From Gemmatimonadota bacterium (GTDB lineage Bacteria > Gemmatimonadota > Gemmatimonadetes > Longimicrobiales > Gaopeijiaceae): a stretch of DNA of 37,557 nucleotides. Both the position numbers and the translations under genes were made by a program. The stretch is from NCBI GenBank assembly GCA_003248075.1, contig QJYK01000023.1:1-37557 (forward strand), in the 5' to 3' direction. Of the stretch, positions 7,251 through 13,979 are shown piece by piece (positions within the stretch are counted from its first letter, which is position 1; each line of letters starts with the position of its first letter). The notes under the pieces are model-generated. The model was not told where the DNA came from. It saw only the letters and a program-made list of their open reading frames with translations, and made no database searches.

Positions 7251-7778
7251 ATGACCCCCGCAACGCACTCGTCCGACCACCTGTTGAACCTGACGGGTGC
7301 ATTCCTGGATGTGTGGGCGGATCGGGTGCGGTTGGCGGTGGAAGGCGAGGTGGGCGCTTCGGGGTCGGGCCCGGCCGCGCTCCTCGCGCTGGCCACCTGG
7401 CCGGATCGCTCCGTGGACTTCCTTGCAGGGGTGCTCGGACTCACGCACTCCGGGACGGTACGGCTCGTCGACCGCCTTTCGGGTGAAGGGTGGGTCGAGC
7501 GTCGCGCGGGCATCGACGGGCGCACCGCGGCGCTCCGGCTCACGCGACGCGGAAGCACAGTGGCCAAAGCCGCGCGAAGCGAGCGCCGGAGGGTGCTGTC
7601 CGAGCTCGTCGCGGAGCTGGACGACCAGGAGAAGGCGGTGTTGGGCGCGGCCATGTCGCGCGTCCTCCGCGGGCAGCCGCGGACCCGGACGGAGGCCCGG
7701 CGAGCGTGCAGGCTTTGCGACCATTCGGTGTGCGAGGGACCGGCGTGCCCGGTGTCGATGTCCGTCGGCGGGGCGTGA
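7251..7778 (+). CDS. MarR-family transcriptional regulator with C-terminal four-Cys motif
   Basis: This is a 175-residue winged-helix protein. The core runs from the dimer helix (LLNLTGAFLDVWADRV) through the recognition part LTHSGTVRLVDRLSGEGWV to the wing (RRAGIDGRTAALRLTRRG). The last 25 residues carry C153, C156, C161 and C166 (CRLCDHSVCEGPACPV), a C-x2-C-x4-C-x4-C cluster that could bind a metal or sense oxidants or thiol stress. This tail is seen in some MarR relatives but its ligand is not known to me. The upstream region has a dyad over the -10 box, so autoregulation is likely. Its probable targets are the PLP genes that follow, the first of which starts 38 nt downstream. No strong Shine-Dalgarno precedes the ATG. 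Confidence 0.88.
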   Translation: MTPATHSSDHLLNLTGAFLDVWADRVRLAVEGEVGASGSGPAALLALATWPDRSVDFLAGVLGLTHSGTVRLVDRLSGEGWVERRAGIDGRTAALRLTRRGSTVAKAARSERRRVLSELVAELDDQEKAVLGAAMSRVLRGQPRTRTEARRACRLCDHSVCEGPACPVSMSVGGA

Positions 7779-7816
7779 GGTCATTCCAGAGACCAGTGGC
7801 GGAAGAGGAGAGGCGA

Positions 7817-9067
7817 ATGGATCGACGATCGTTCATGGCGACGGGAATCGGCGGTGCTCTGGGGATGGGTGCCTGGGCCGCCGCGCCTCGAGGCTCGCGG
7901 CCCGGCAACGCGCAAACCGCGCGCGCCCTGTTCCCGAGGGCCGAGCAGGAGGTCTTCCTGAACGGGGCGGGCGGCACACCCCTTTCCACCTTCGCCGAGT
8001 CCGGGATCGCCCGTTACCTGGACTTCATCCGACTCGGCCCTGCCGAGGGGCGGGGTGCCTACCGCGAGCGGGTGTGGAACGACGTCCGCGGCCTATTCGC
8101 GTCCCTGATCGGTGCGAAGGAGGCGGAGGTCGGTTTGGTCGGGTGCACCAAGGCGGGGGAGCAGCTGGTGATCGACCACCTGACCGCGCTGCGCAGCGGT
8201 GGAAACATCGTCACGAACGACCTCCACTTCTCCGGATCGCTCCACAACCTCGAAGGGTTGCGTCGCGCGGGAATGGACGTCCGCGTCGTGCGCGCGGATG
8301 CGGCGCTCCACGTCCCGATCGAGCGAATGGCCGACGCCATCGACGACCGGACCGCGTTGGTGACAGTGTCCCTCGTTTCCAACGTGACCGGGCGCATCGA
8401 GCCGGTTTCGGACCTCGCCGGGGTGGCCCACCGGCACGGCGCGCTCGTGTTCGCCGACATCATCCAGGCGGCCGGCGCCATCCCGATCGACGTGCGCGCG
8501 CTGGACGTGGATGTCGCCGCCTGCTCGGCGTACAAGTGGCTCTTCGGCATCCACGGCGCGGGCTTCCTGTACGTGCGGGAGGAGCTACAGGGCACCGTGC
8601 TGCCCGACCACCTCTTTCCTGGCCACGTCCGCAGGAACTACGTGCCCTGGATCGAGGGCGCCGCCCTGGAGGGCGTGGGTGACTATACCTACGAGGCGCC
8701 CTCCAGCGCCGCCCGCTATCAACCTGGGCACGTCAGCTACCTCGGTTACGCAGCCGCGTACGAGGGGCTCCGCTTTCTGCTCGACGTCGGCGTCGAGCAC
8801 ATCCAGCGGCACTCCACCGCTCTGGTGACCCGTCTCCTGGACCAGATCGACGTGGACCGTTGGCGCGTGCTCACGCCCGAGCCCGACCGGGTGCCCATCC
8901 TGTCCTTGCGCCCCCCGGCCATGGAGGGTCTCGTGGACCGCCTGGCGGCGGCTGGCGTGGTGGTGAGCGTGGGCGGTGACATGGAGCGACTCATGAGGGT
9001 CTCGCCGGCGATCTACAACGACGACACCGACATCGATCGGCTCGCCGAGGTGATCCGGAGCGCATAG
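7817..9067 (+). CDS. Tat-exported class V aminotransferase-fold PLP enzyme
   Basis: I start this at ATG 7817, after GGAAGAGGAGAGG. The longer open frame upstream lies over the MarR gene. The 416-residue protein begins with a twin-arginine signal (MDRRSFMATG, then a hydrophobic Gly/Ala stretch to about residue 33). The fold type I core follows. K240 in SAYKWLFG is the Schiff-base Lys, D214 and Q217 in ADIIQ pair with the PLP ring, and SLVSNVTGRIEP lies in the middle. The family includes cysteine desulfurases, Sec lyases, kynureninase and isopenicillin-N epimerase-like enzymes. Sequence alone does not choose between them, and no desulfurase active-site Cys loop is visible. Export of a PLP enzyme by Tat, already folded with cofactor, is plausible. 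It follows the MarR gene by 38 nt. Confidence 0.85.
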   Translation: MDRRSFMATGIGGALGMGAWAAAPRGSRPGNAQTARALFPRAEQEVFLNGAGGTPLSTFAESGIARYLDFIRLGPAEGRGAYRERVWNDVRGLFASLIGAKEAEVGLVGCTKAGEQLVIDHLTALRSGGNIVTNDLHFSGSLHNLEGLRRAGMDVRVVRADAALHVPIERMADAIDDRTALVTVSLVSNVTGRIEPVSDLAGVAHRHGALVFADIIQAAGAIPIDVRALDVDVAACSAYKWLFGIHGAGFLYVREELQGTVLPDHLFPGHVRRNYVPWIEGAALEGVGDYTYEAPSSAARYQPGHVSYLGYAAAYEGLRFLLDVGVEHIQRHSTALVTRLLDQIDVDRWRVLTPEPDRVPILSLRPPAMEGLVDRLAAAGVVVSVGGDMERLMRVSPAIYNDDTDIDRLAEVIRSA

Positions 9068-9084
9068 ACGCTTTCCGCGCTGCA

Positions 9085-9100
9085 CCCGGCGACAGCCGGG
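9085..9100. terminator. Weak hairpin after the class V PLP gene
   Basis: CCCGGC (9085-9090) and GCCGGG (9095-9100) form a 6-bp GC stem with a GACA loop, 18 nt after the stop codon. No T-run follows, so it may only attenuate transcription or may have no function. Confidence 0.3.
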
Positions 9101-9196
9101 GGCGGGGACCGGCGAGGTCGCGTGGACGGGGGCTCGTGGGTCGCGGTACTGTAGACGACCGATGGTTGACCATCACCGCCTCCTCCGATACCGACC

Positions 9197-10309
9197 ATGA
9201 AGGATGCCACCAGGGTGATTCGCGCCGGGCAGCCCGCACCCGAGCAGGGCCGTCCACTCGCACCCGGTCCGACGTTCGCGAGCATGTACCATCTGAAGGG
9301 AGACCCGAGCACCTCCGAGCTCACGTACGGTCGCTTCCACAATCCGACCTGGAGCGGATTCGAACGGGCGCTCGAGGAGCTGGAGGGCGGTCCCTCGGTC
9401 TCGTTTGCGTCGGGCATGGCCGCGGTGGCGGCGGTCCTGGGCGTCTCCCTCCGTCCAGGCGACACCCTCGTGCTGCAGGGCGACGGCTACTACTCGGTGC
9501 GCGTCGTGGCGAACGAGCAACTGGCGCCCCTGGGCATCCAGGTACGGACGACCGACCACGTCGACCGACCGCTCGGCGGTCTACTGGACGGTGCCCGCCT
9601 CGTGTGGATCGAGACGCCCAGCAATCCAGGCCTCGGCATCTGCGACGTGCGCGCGTTGGCCCAGGAGGCGGGGGCCGCCGGAGCGCTCCTGGCCGTGGAC
9701 AACACGACGGCCACCGCGCTCCTGCAAAAGCCTCTGGCGCTGGGCGCCGACTTCTCGATCGCCTCGGACTCGAAGGCGCTGGCGGGTCACGGCGACCTCA
9801 TCCTCGGCCACGTGAGCGCGCGCGATCCCGCTCTGGTGGAGGCGCTACGCACCTGGCGCACCCGCATGGGCGCGATCCCCGGGCCCATGGAGGTCTGGCT
9901 GGCCCACCGCTCCATCGGCACCCTGGACGTTCGGCTCGAGCGGATGTGCGCGAACGCCTATCGGGTGGCCTCGATGCTGGCCGCGCGCGCCGACGTCACG
10001 GGCGTGCGCTACCCGGGCCTGACCACACATCCCGGACACGACATCGCTCGGCGTCAGATGGCCGATTTCGGCTGCGTGGTGGGTTTCGATCTCGCGACCG
10101 AGGCGCGCGCCGACGCCTTTCTACGCGAATGCCGACTGGTGGACGAATCGACGAGCTTCGGGGGATTGCACACGACCGCGGAGCGCCGTGCCCGTTGGGG
10201 TGGAGACACGATCGGGCCGGGGTTCATCCGCATGAGCGTCGGGTGCGAGGACGCGGGAGATCTCCTGGAAGACCTCACGCTGGCCCTCGACGCCTGCGCG
10301 CCCAGCTAG
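9197..10309 (+). CDS. Cys/Met-metabolism PLP-dependent enzyme (cystathionine gamma-synthase/lyase family)
   Basis: This is a 370-residue cytoplasmic protein with a cystathionine-family core. YGRFHNPT (44-51) holds the Tyr and Arg that reach the neighbouring subunit's PLP. FASGMAAV is the phosphate-binding loop, GYYSV the ring-stacking Tyr, ETPSNPGLGICDV and AVDNT (D168) the PLP-ring region, and K193 in SDSKALAGHGDLILG the Schiff-base Lys. The family's usual SATKYIGGHSD is altered to SDSKALAGHGD, so it is a divergent branch. Possible reactions are gamma-lyase, gamma-synthase, or sulfhydrylation of an activated homoserine, and the sequence does not decide. It follows the exported PLP enzyme with a 129-nt gap containing a weak hairpin, so it may have its own promoter. 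No strong Shine-Dalgarno is visible before the ATG. Confidence 0.87.
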   Translation: MKDATRVIRAGQPAPEQGRPLAPGPTFASMYHLKGDPSTSELTYGRFHNPTWSGFERALEELEGGPSVSFASGMAAVAAVLGVSLRPGDTLVLQGDGYYSVRVVANEQLAPLGIQVRTTDHVDRPLGGLLDGARLVWIETPSNPGLGICDVRALAQEAGAAGALLAVDNTTATALLQKPLALGADFSIASDSKALAGHGDLILGHVSARDPALVEALRTWRTRMGAIPGPMEVWLAHRSIGTLDVRLERMCANAYRVASMLAARADVTGVRYPGLTTHPGHDIARRQMADFGCVVGFDLATEARADAFLRECRLVDESTSFGGLHTTAERRARWGGDTIGPGFIRMSVGCEDAGDLLEDLTLALDACAPS

Positions 10310-10327
10310 CCCTGCGGCTCGACGGGC

Positions 10328-11493
10328 TCAGCCGGCCGGTCGGGTCGTCGCCAGGAAGTTGCCGACCCAGCTCCCCACGACGCTCATGATCACCGAGGCG
10401 CCGACGAGATAGCCGGCGATGGACACCCCGGGCACCGCGGCGACGACGATCGGCATCGCGGCGACGGCCGTGAACCAAGCCATGGCACGGCGTGGCCGTC
10501 CTGCCGGACAGTGGAATACGGCGGACATCGGGACGATGAGCGCTGCGGCGCCCAGCGCGACCACGCCGGCGCGCTCGCTCCTCGTGATCGCCGCGACGGC
10601 GGCCATGGAGAGCGCGCTTCCCATGGTCCCCGCGACCCAGTGGGCTGCCTGCCGACGGGCTCCGCGGATCAGCGGGCGTGTCGAGACGTCCAGCCAGAGC
10701 ACGAAGTCCGACAAGGGGCGCACCGTCCAGCTCAGCAGAACGAACCCGACCCAGGACGCCATGAGCGGGTACGTGACCGGAGCCAGCGACGGATCCGCCT
10801 GGGTCGCGTCGCGGAGGGCGGCGAACAGGATCAGACCCGCCGCGATGATCCCCCAACGCAACCGCGTCGGAAGGCGATCGAACCAGAGGAAGAAGCGGAG
10901 GATGATCCGGTAGATCGCGTTCTGCGCTTTGGTCGCTTCGATCAGCCCCGACCTCGCCCACTCCGAGGTCGGGTCCAGCGTGAGCGCCTGCTCGAAGTGG
11001 GTCACCGCGTCGGTCGCGGCCCCCCCCTCGAGCGCTGCCCACCCCTGGCCCGTGCGTACCCAGCTCGACGCGGGGAAGCGCTTGAGCAGGGACCCCAGCG
11101 AGGACGCCCATCGGTTCGACCCATCCCGGTTGCGCAAGGCCACGATCCGAAGCGCCTGACATCCTTCGTCCGCCGGATCGACGGCCAGGCCGGCGTCCGC
11201 GGCCGCGATGGCCTCGGGCCACCTCCCACGGCCGAAGTGGACGTGGGCGAGCAGGGTGTAGCCCAGCACGTGCCAGGGTGCGAGCTCGAGACAGCGCAGG
11301 GCCGCGGTCTCGGCCTCCTCGTAGCGACGAGCGTCCTCCAGGACCGCACCGAGCGTCCAATGGGCGAAGGCGGCCCCAGGACCGTTCCGTTTTTCGGATC
11401 CCGGTCGATGATCTCGTCCAGGACGCCCGCCGCGTCCGAGAAGCGGCCATCGTCGAAGAGATCGAACACGTCGAGATCCGGCTCATACTCCAT
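10328..11493 (-). CDS. TPR-membrane protein gene interrupted by a one-base frameshift
   Basis: The start is ATG 11493 after GGAGGCGCGA. The first frame gives [18 protein letters not shown] and then [13 protein letters not shown]. From about 11390 the natural continuation moves to another frame: [14 protein letters not shown], then [18 protein letters not shown], then [19 protein letters not shown]. This is a TPR array, followed by four or five membrane helices ([50 protein letters not shown]) to [10 protein letters not shown]. The switch coincides with a run of five T (11390-11394; A on the coding strand), and one more A would restore a single 388-residue frame. A sequencing or assembly slip is the simplest explanation; a real mutation is the alternative. 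If split, only a shortened protein from a later start could be made. It converges on the Cys/Met PLP gene, 18 nt away. Confidence 0.7.
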
Positions 11494-11586
11494 TCGCGCC
11501 TCCGTAGCGTGTCGCAACTTCCTTTTCGAGTCTACCGCCCGGTGGTGCCCGCATGCCACCTTTTGGCCACGCCCGTTCCTACCCAC

Positions 11587-12642
11587 ATGACCGCGGACGC
11601 CATGCAGCTCGGCATCTACACCTTCGTCGAAGTCCCCCTCGACCCTGAAACGGGAAGTCCGGCGCACACCGAGGAGCGCATGCGACACCTCCTCGAGGAG
11701 ATCGAGCTCGCCGACCGTGTCGGGCTCGACGTCTTCGCCGTCGGGGAGCATCACCGGCCCGACTACGCGTCGTCGGCTCCGGCGGTGATTCTCGCCGCGG
11801 GGGCCGCCCGGACCCGTCGCATCCGTCTGTCGAGCGCCGTGTCCGTGTTGAGCTCCGACGACCCCGTGCGCGTGTTCCAGAGCTTCGCCACCCTGGACCT
11901 CCTGTCGGGCGGTCGGGCCGAGATCATGGCCGGCCGGGGCTCGTTCATCGAGTCCTTTCCGCTCTTCGGCTACGAGCTGGACCAGTACGACGCCCTCTTC
12001 GCCGAGAAGCTCGACCTCCTGCTCGCGCTGCGCACGAGCGAACGGGTCACCTGGGAGGGCCGTCTCCGACCCTCGCTGTCGGGGCAGGGCGTGTACCCGC
12101 GGCCCGTGCAGGACCCGCTCCCCGTTTGGATCGCCGTGGGCGGCACGCCCCAGTCCGTCGTGCGCGCCGCCACGCTGGGGCTCCCCCTGGCGCTGGCGAT
12201 CATCGGCGGCGCGCCGGAGCGATTCGCACCGTTGATCCATCTCTACCGTGAGGTCGCAGGCAGCGCGGGGCGTGACGCGTCGGCACTTCCGGTGAGCCTC
12301 AACATGCACGGCTTCATCGCGGATACGGCGGAACGGGCAGCGGACGTGCTCTATCCGCCCTACGCGGAGGTCATGACCCGCATCGGGCGCGAGCGGGGAT
12401 GGCCGCCGACGACGCGCCGTGACTTCGACCTGGCGATCGGACCGGGTGGCCCGGTGGTCGTGGGCGATCCGGAGGCCGTGGTCGAGAAGATCCTCCGATT
12501 GCACCACATCTTCGGAAACGAGCGCTTCCTGCTCCAGCTCACAGTGGGCCCGACCCCGCACGAGGACGTCCTGCGCGCGATCGAGCTGTTCGGCACCGAA
12601 GTGGCTCCGTCGGTCAGGGCCGAGCTGGGAAGCGGGGTCTAG
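11587..12642 (+). CDS. LLM-class flavin-dependent monooxygenase (luciferase-like)
   Basis: The 351-residue protein starts at ATG 11587; a second in-frame ATG at 11602 ([10 protein letters not shown]) is where relatives usually begin, and neither has a clear Shine-Dalgarno. It is a bacterial-luciferase-type TIM barrel that would use reduced FMN and O2. Typical segments are [22 protein letters not shown], read here as [13 protein letters not shown], then [56 protein letters not shown] and [12 protein letters not shown]. These match the Atu2307/SP_0267-like subgroup known from many genomes without an assigned substrate. Its stop TAG (12640-12642) shares one base with the GTG start of the next gene, so the two are translationally coupled. 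It is divergent from the frameshifted TPR gene. Confidence 0.88.
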   Translation: MTADAMQLGIYTFVEVPLDPETGSPAHTEERMRHLLEEIELADRVGLDVFAVGEHHRPDYASSAPAVILAAGAARTRRIRLSSAVSVLSSDDPVRVFQSFATLDLLSGGRAEIMAGRGSFIESFPLFGYELDQYDALFAEKLDLLLALRTSERVTWEGRLRPSLSGQGVYPRPVQDPLPVWIAVGGTPQSVVRAATLGLPLALAIIGGAPERFAPLIHLYREVAGSAGRDASALPVSLNMHGFIADTAERAADVLYPPYAEVMTRIGRERGWPPTTRRDFDLAIGPGGPVVVGDPEAVVEKILRLHHIFGNERFLLQLTVGPTPHEDVLRAIELFGTEVAPSVRAELGSGV

Positions 12643-13955
12643 TGAGCGGCGCCCGTCAGCGCTCCGAGCCGACACGCGCCCGTCGGCGACGCCCGGCGGT
12701 CCTTGCCGTCGGGCTCGTCGTTGGGCTGACCGCCGGCACCGCTACAGGCGCCGGCGCGCAGACGCCGGAGCTCGGCGATCCGTCGACCCCGGCACCCGGC
12801 TCGGAGCTGCGCGTCTGGCTCGTCACGATGGGCCCGGGACCGGCGGTTTGGGAGCGCTTCGGCCACAACGCCATCCGCGTGCTCGACACCCGCACGGGAC
12901 GCGACGTCTCGTACAACTGGGGAATCTTCGACTTCCGCCAGGCGGATTTCATTCCCCGCTTCCTGCGCGGCGAGATGTTGTACATGATGGCGGCGTTCTC
13001 CACGGGTCCCATGATCGAGGCGTACTCGCGCTCGGGCCGGGAGGTGGTGTTCCAGGAGCTGGACCTGAGCGCGTCCGAGAAGAGCGAGCTGCTCGAGCTG
13101 GCGGAGCTCAACGCCCTCCCAGAGAACCGTGAGTACCGATACGACTATTTCGTCGACAACTGCTCGACCCGGGTGCGCGACCTCCTCGACCGCGTGACGG
13201 GTGGAGTGCTGTCCCAGCGCTTTCGTCGCGAGCCGGGCACCAGCTACCGGTGGCATACACGCCGCCTGACACGCGTCGACGTCCCGCTTTTCACGGGCAT
13301 GGACCTGCTCCTCGGGCCGCCGGGCGACGAGCCGATCGCGGTCTGGGAGGAGATGTTCGTGCCGATGGTGCTGCGCGACGCCCTCCGCGCCGTGAGCCGT
13401 CCGGGGTCCGACGGGGTGGCGCGGCCCCTGGTCCTGTCCGAGGACGTCGTGCTGACCGCCCGGGACAACGTCGAGCCGCAGGCCCCGCCGCACTGGCTCG
13501 TCTTCTACCTCCTGCTCGGTATCGCGATGGGAGGCGTCCTCGCCTGGGCGGGCAAGCGTGTGGCTCGTGGCCGGTCGAGGCTGGCCGCCTCGGTCCTGGT
13601 GACCGGCGGCGCCATCTGGAGCCTGCTGGGCGGCATCGCCGGCGTGCTTCTGGTGGCGGTGCTGTTCACCGAGCATTGGGCCATGAGGTGGAACACCAAC
13701 CTGTTCCCGTTCAATCCGCTCCACCTCGCGCTCGTCGCGCTCGTGCCGCTGTCGGTGCTCGGGCGCGCCCGCCGCGGTGCAGAGCGCGTGGGGCGAGTCG
13801 CTCTGTGGATCACGCTGGTCGGCGCGGTTGTGTCGATGCTCCCCGTCCAGCAGAACGGCATCTTCGTGGCTTGGGCGCTGCCCACGCAGGCGGGACTCTG
13901 GTGGGCGCTTCGGGTCCTGGCCCGCGCGGACGCCGAGGCCGGCGGGCGACCCTGA
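12642..13955 (+). CDS. DUF4105 exported/membrane protein
   Basis: The GTG start overlaps the previous stop by one base (TAGTG). The 437-residue product has a basic N terminus and a signal anchor (AVLAVGLVVGLTAGTATGAG), then a periplasmic DUF4105 domain. The likely catalytic residues of this papain/NlpC-like fold are H75 in WERFGHNAIRV and C174 in YDYFVDNCSTRVRDLL, with the typical SYNWGIFDF between them. From about residue 285 there are five membrane helices (WLVFYLLLGIAMGGVLAWAG, SLLGGIAGVLLVAVLF and later ones). The domain is related to the N-terminal domain of lacto-N-biosidase-associated proteins (Lnb_N), but its chemistry is not established. It could be a periplasmic peptidase or amidase. 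Its stop lies inside a strong hairpin. Confidence 0.88.
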   Translation: MSGARQRSEPTRARRRRPAVLAVGLVVGLTAGTATGAGAQTPELGDPSTPAPGSELRVWLVTMGPGPAVWERFGHNAIRVLDTRTGRDVSYNWGIFDFRQADFIPRFLRGEMLYMMAAFSTGPMIEAYSRSGREVVFQELDLSASEKSELLELAELNALPENREYRYDYFVDNCSTRVRDLLDRVTGGVLSQRFRREPGTSYRWHTRRLTRVDVPLFTGMDLLLGPPGDEPIAVWEEMFVPMVLRDALRAVSRPGSDGVARPLVLSEDVVLTARDNVEPQAPPHWLVFYLLLGIAMGGVLAWAGKRVARGRSRLAASVLVTGGAIWSLLGGIAGVLLVAVLFTEHWAMRWNTNLFPFNPLHLALVALVPLSVLGRARRGAERVGRVALWITLVGAVVSMLPVQQNGIFVAWALPTQAGLWWALRVLARADAEAGGRP

Positions 13956-13971
13956 CGTCGCCCGCCGGCCT
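13936..13971. terminator. Long GC-rich bidirectional hairpin between convergent genes
   Basis: A perfect 15-bp inverted repeat runs from 13936-13950 to 13957-13971, with a 6-nt loop (CCTGAC). The core arms are CCGGCGGGCGAC and GTCGCCCGCCGG. The loop contains the TGA stop of the DUF4105 gene, so the left arm is coding. It sits between two convergent genes, 9 nt before the stop codon of the leftward TonB receptor gene, and can serve both strands. There is no T-run, which is usual for terminators in very GC-rich genomes. Confidence 0.65.
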
Positions 13972-13979
13972 GCCGAGGG

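Noticed and set aside
5401-7302. Leftward open frame of 633 codons in the TPR gene region
   Set aside because: It is a second frame of the same strand region; the 735-residue protein has clear helices and TPR repeats.
7817-9067. This enzyme as the selenocysteine lyase that supplies selenium for the methyltransferase
   Set aside because: It has a Tat signal and no diagnostic Cys loop, and class V enzymes have many substrates. Proximity alone (5 kb) is not evidence.
11386-11400. Programmed -1 frameshift in the TPR-membrane gene
   Set aside because: The slippery site is G AAA AAC, not a full X XXY YYZ heptamer, and I see no strong downstream structure. A homopolymer error or mutation is simpler.
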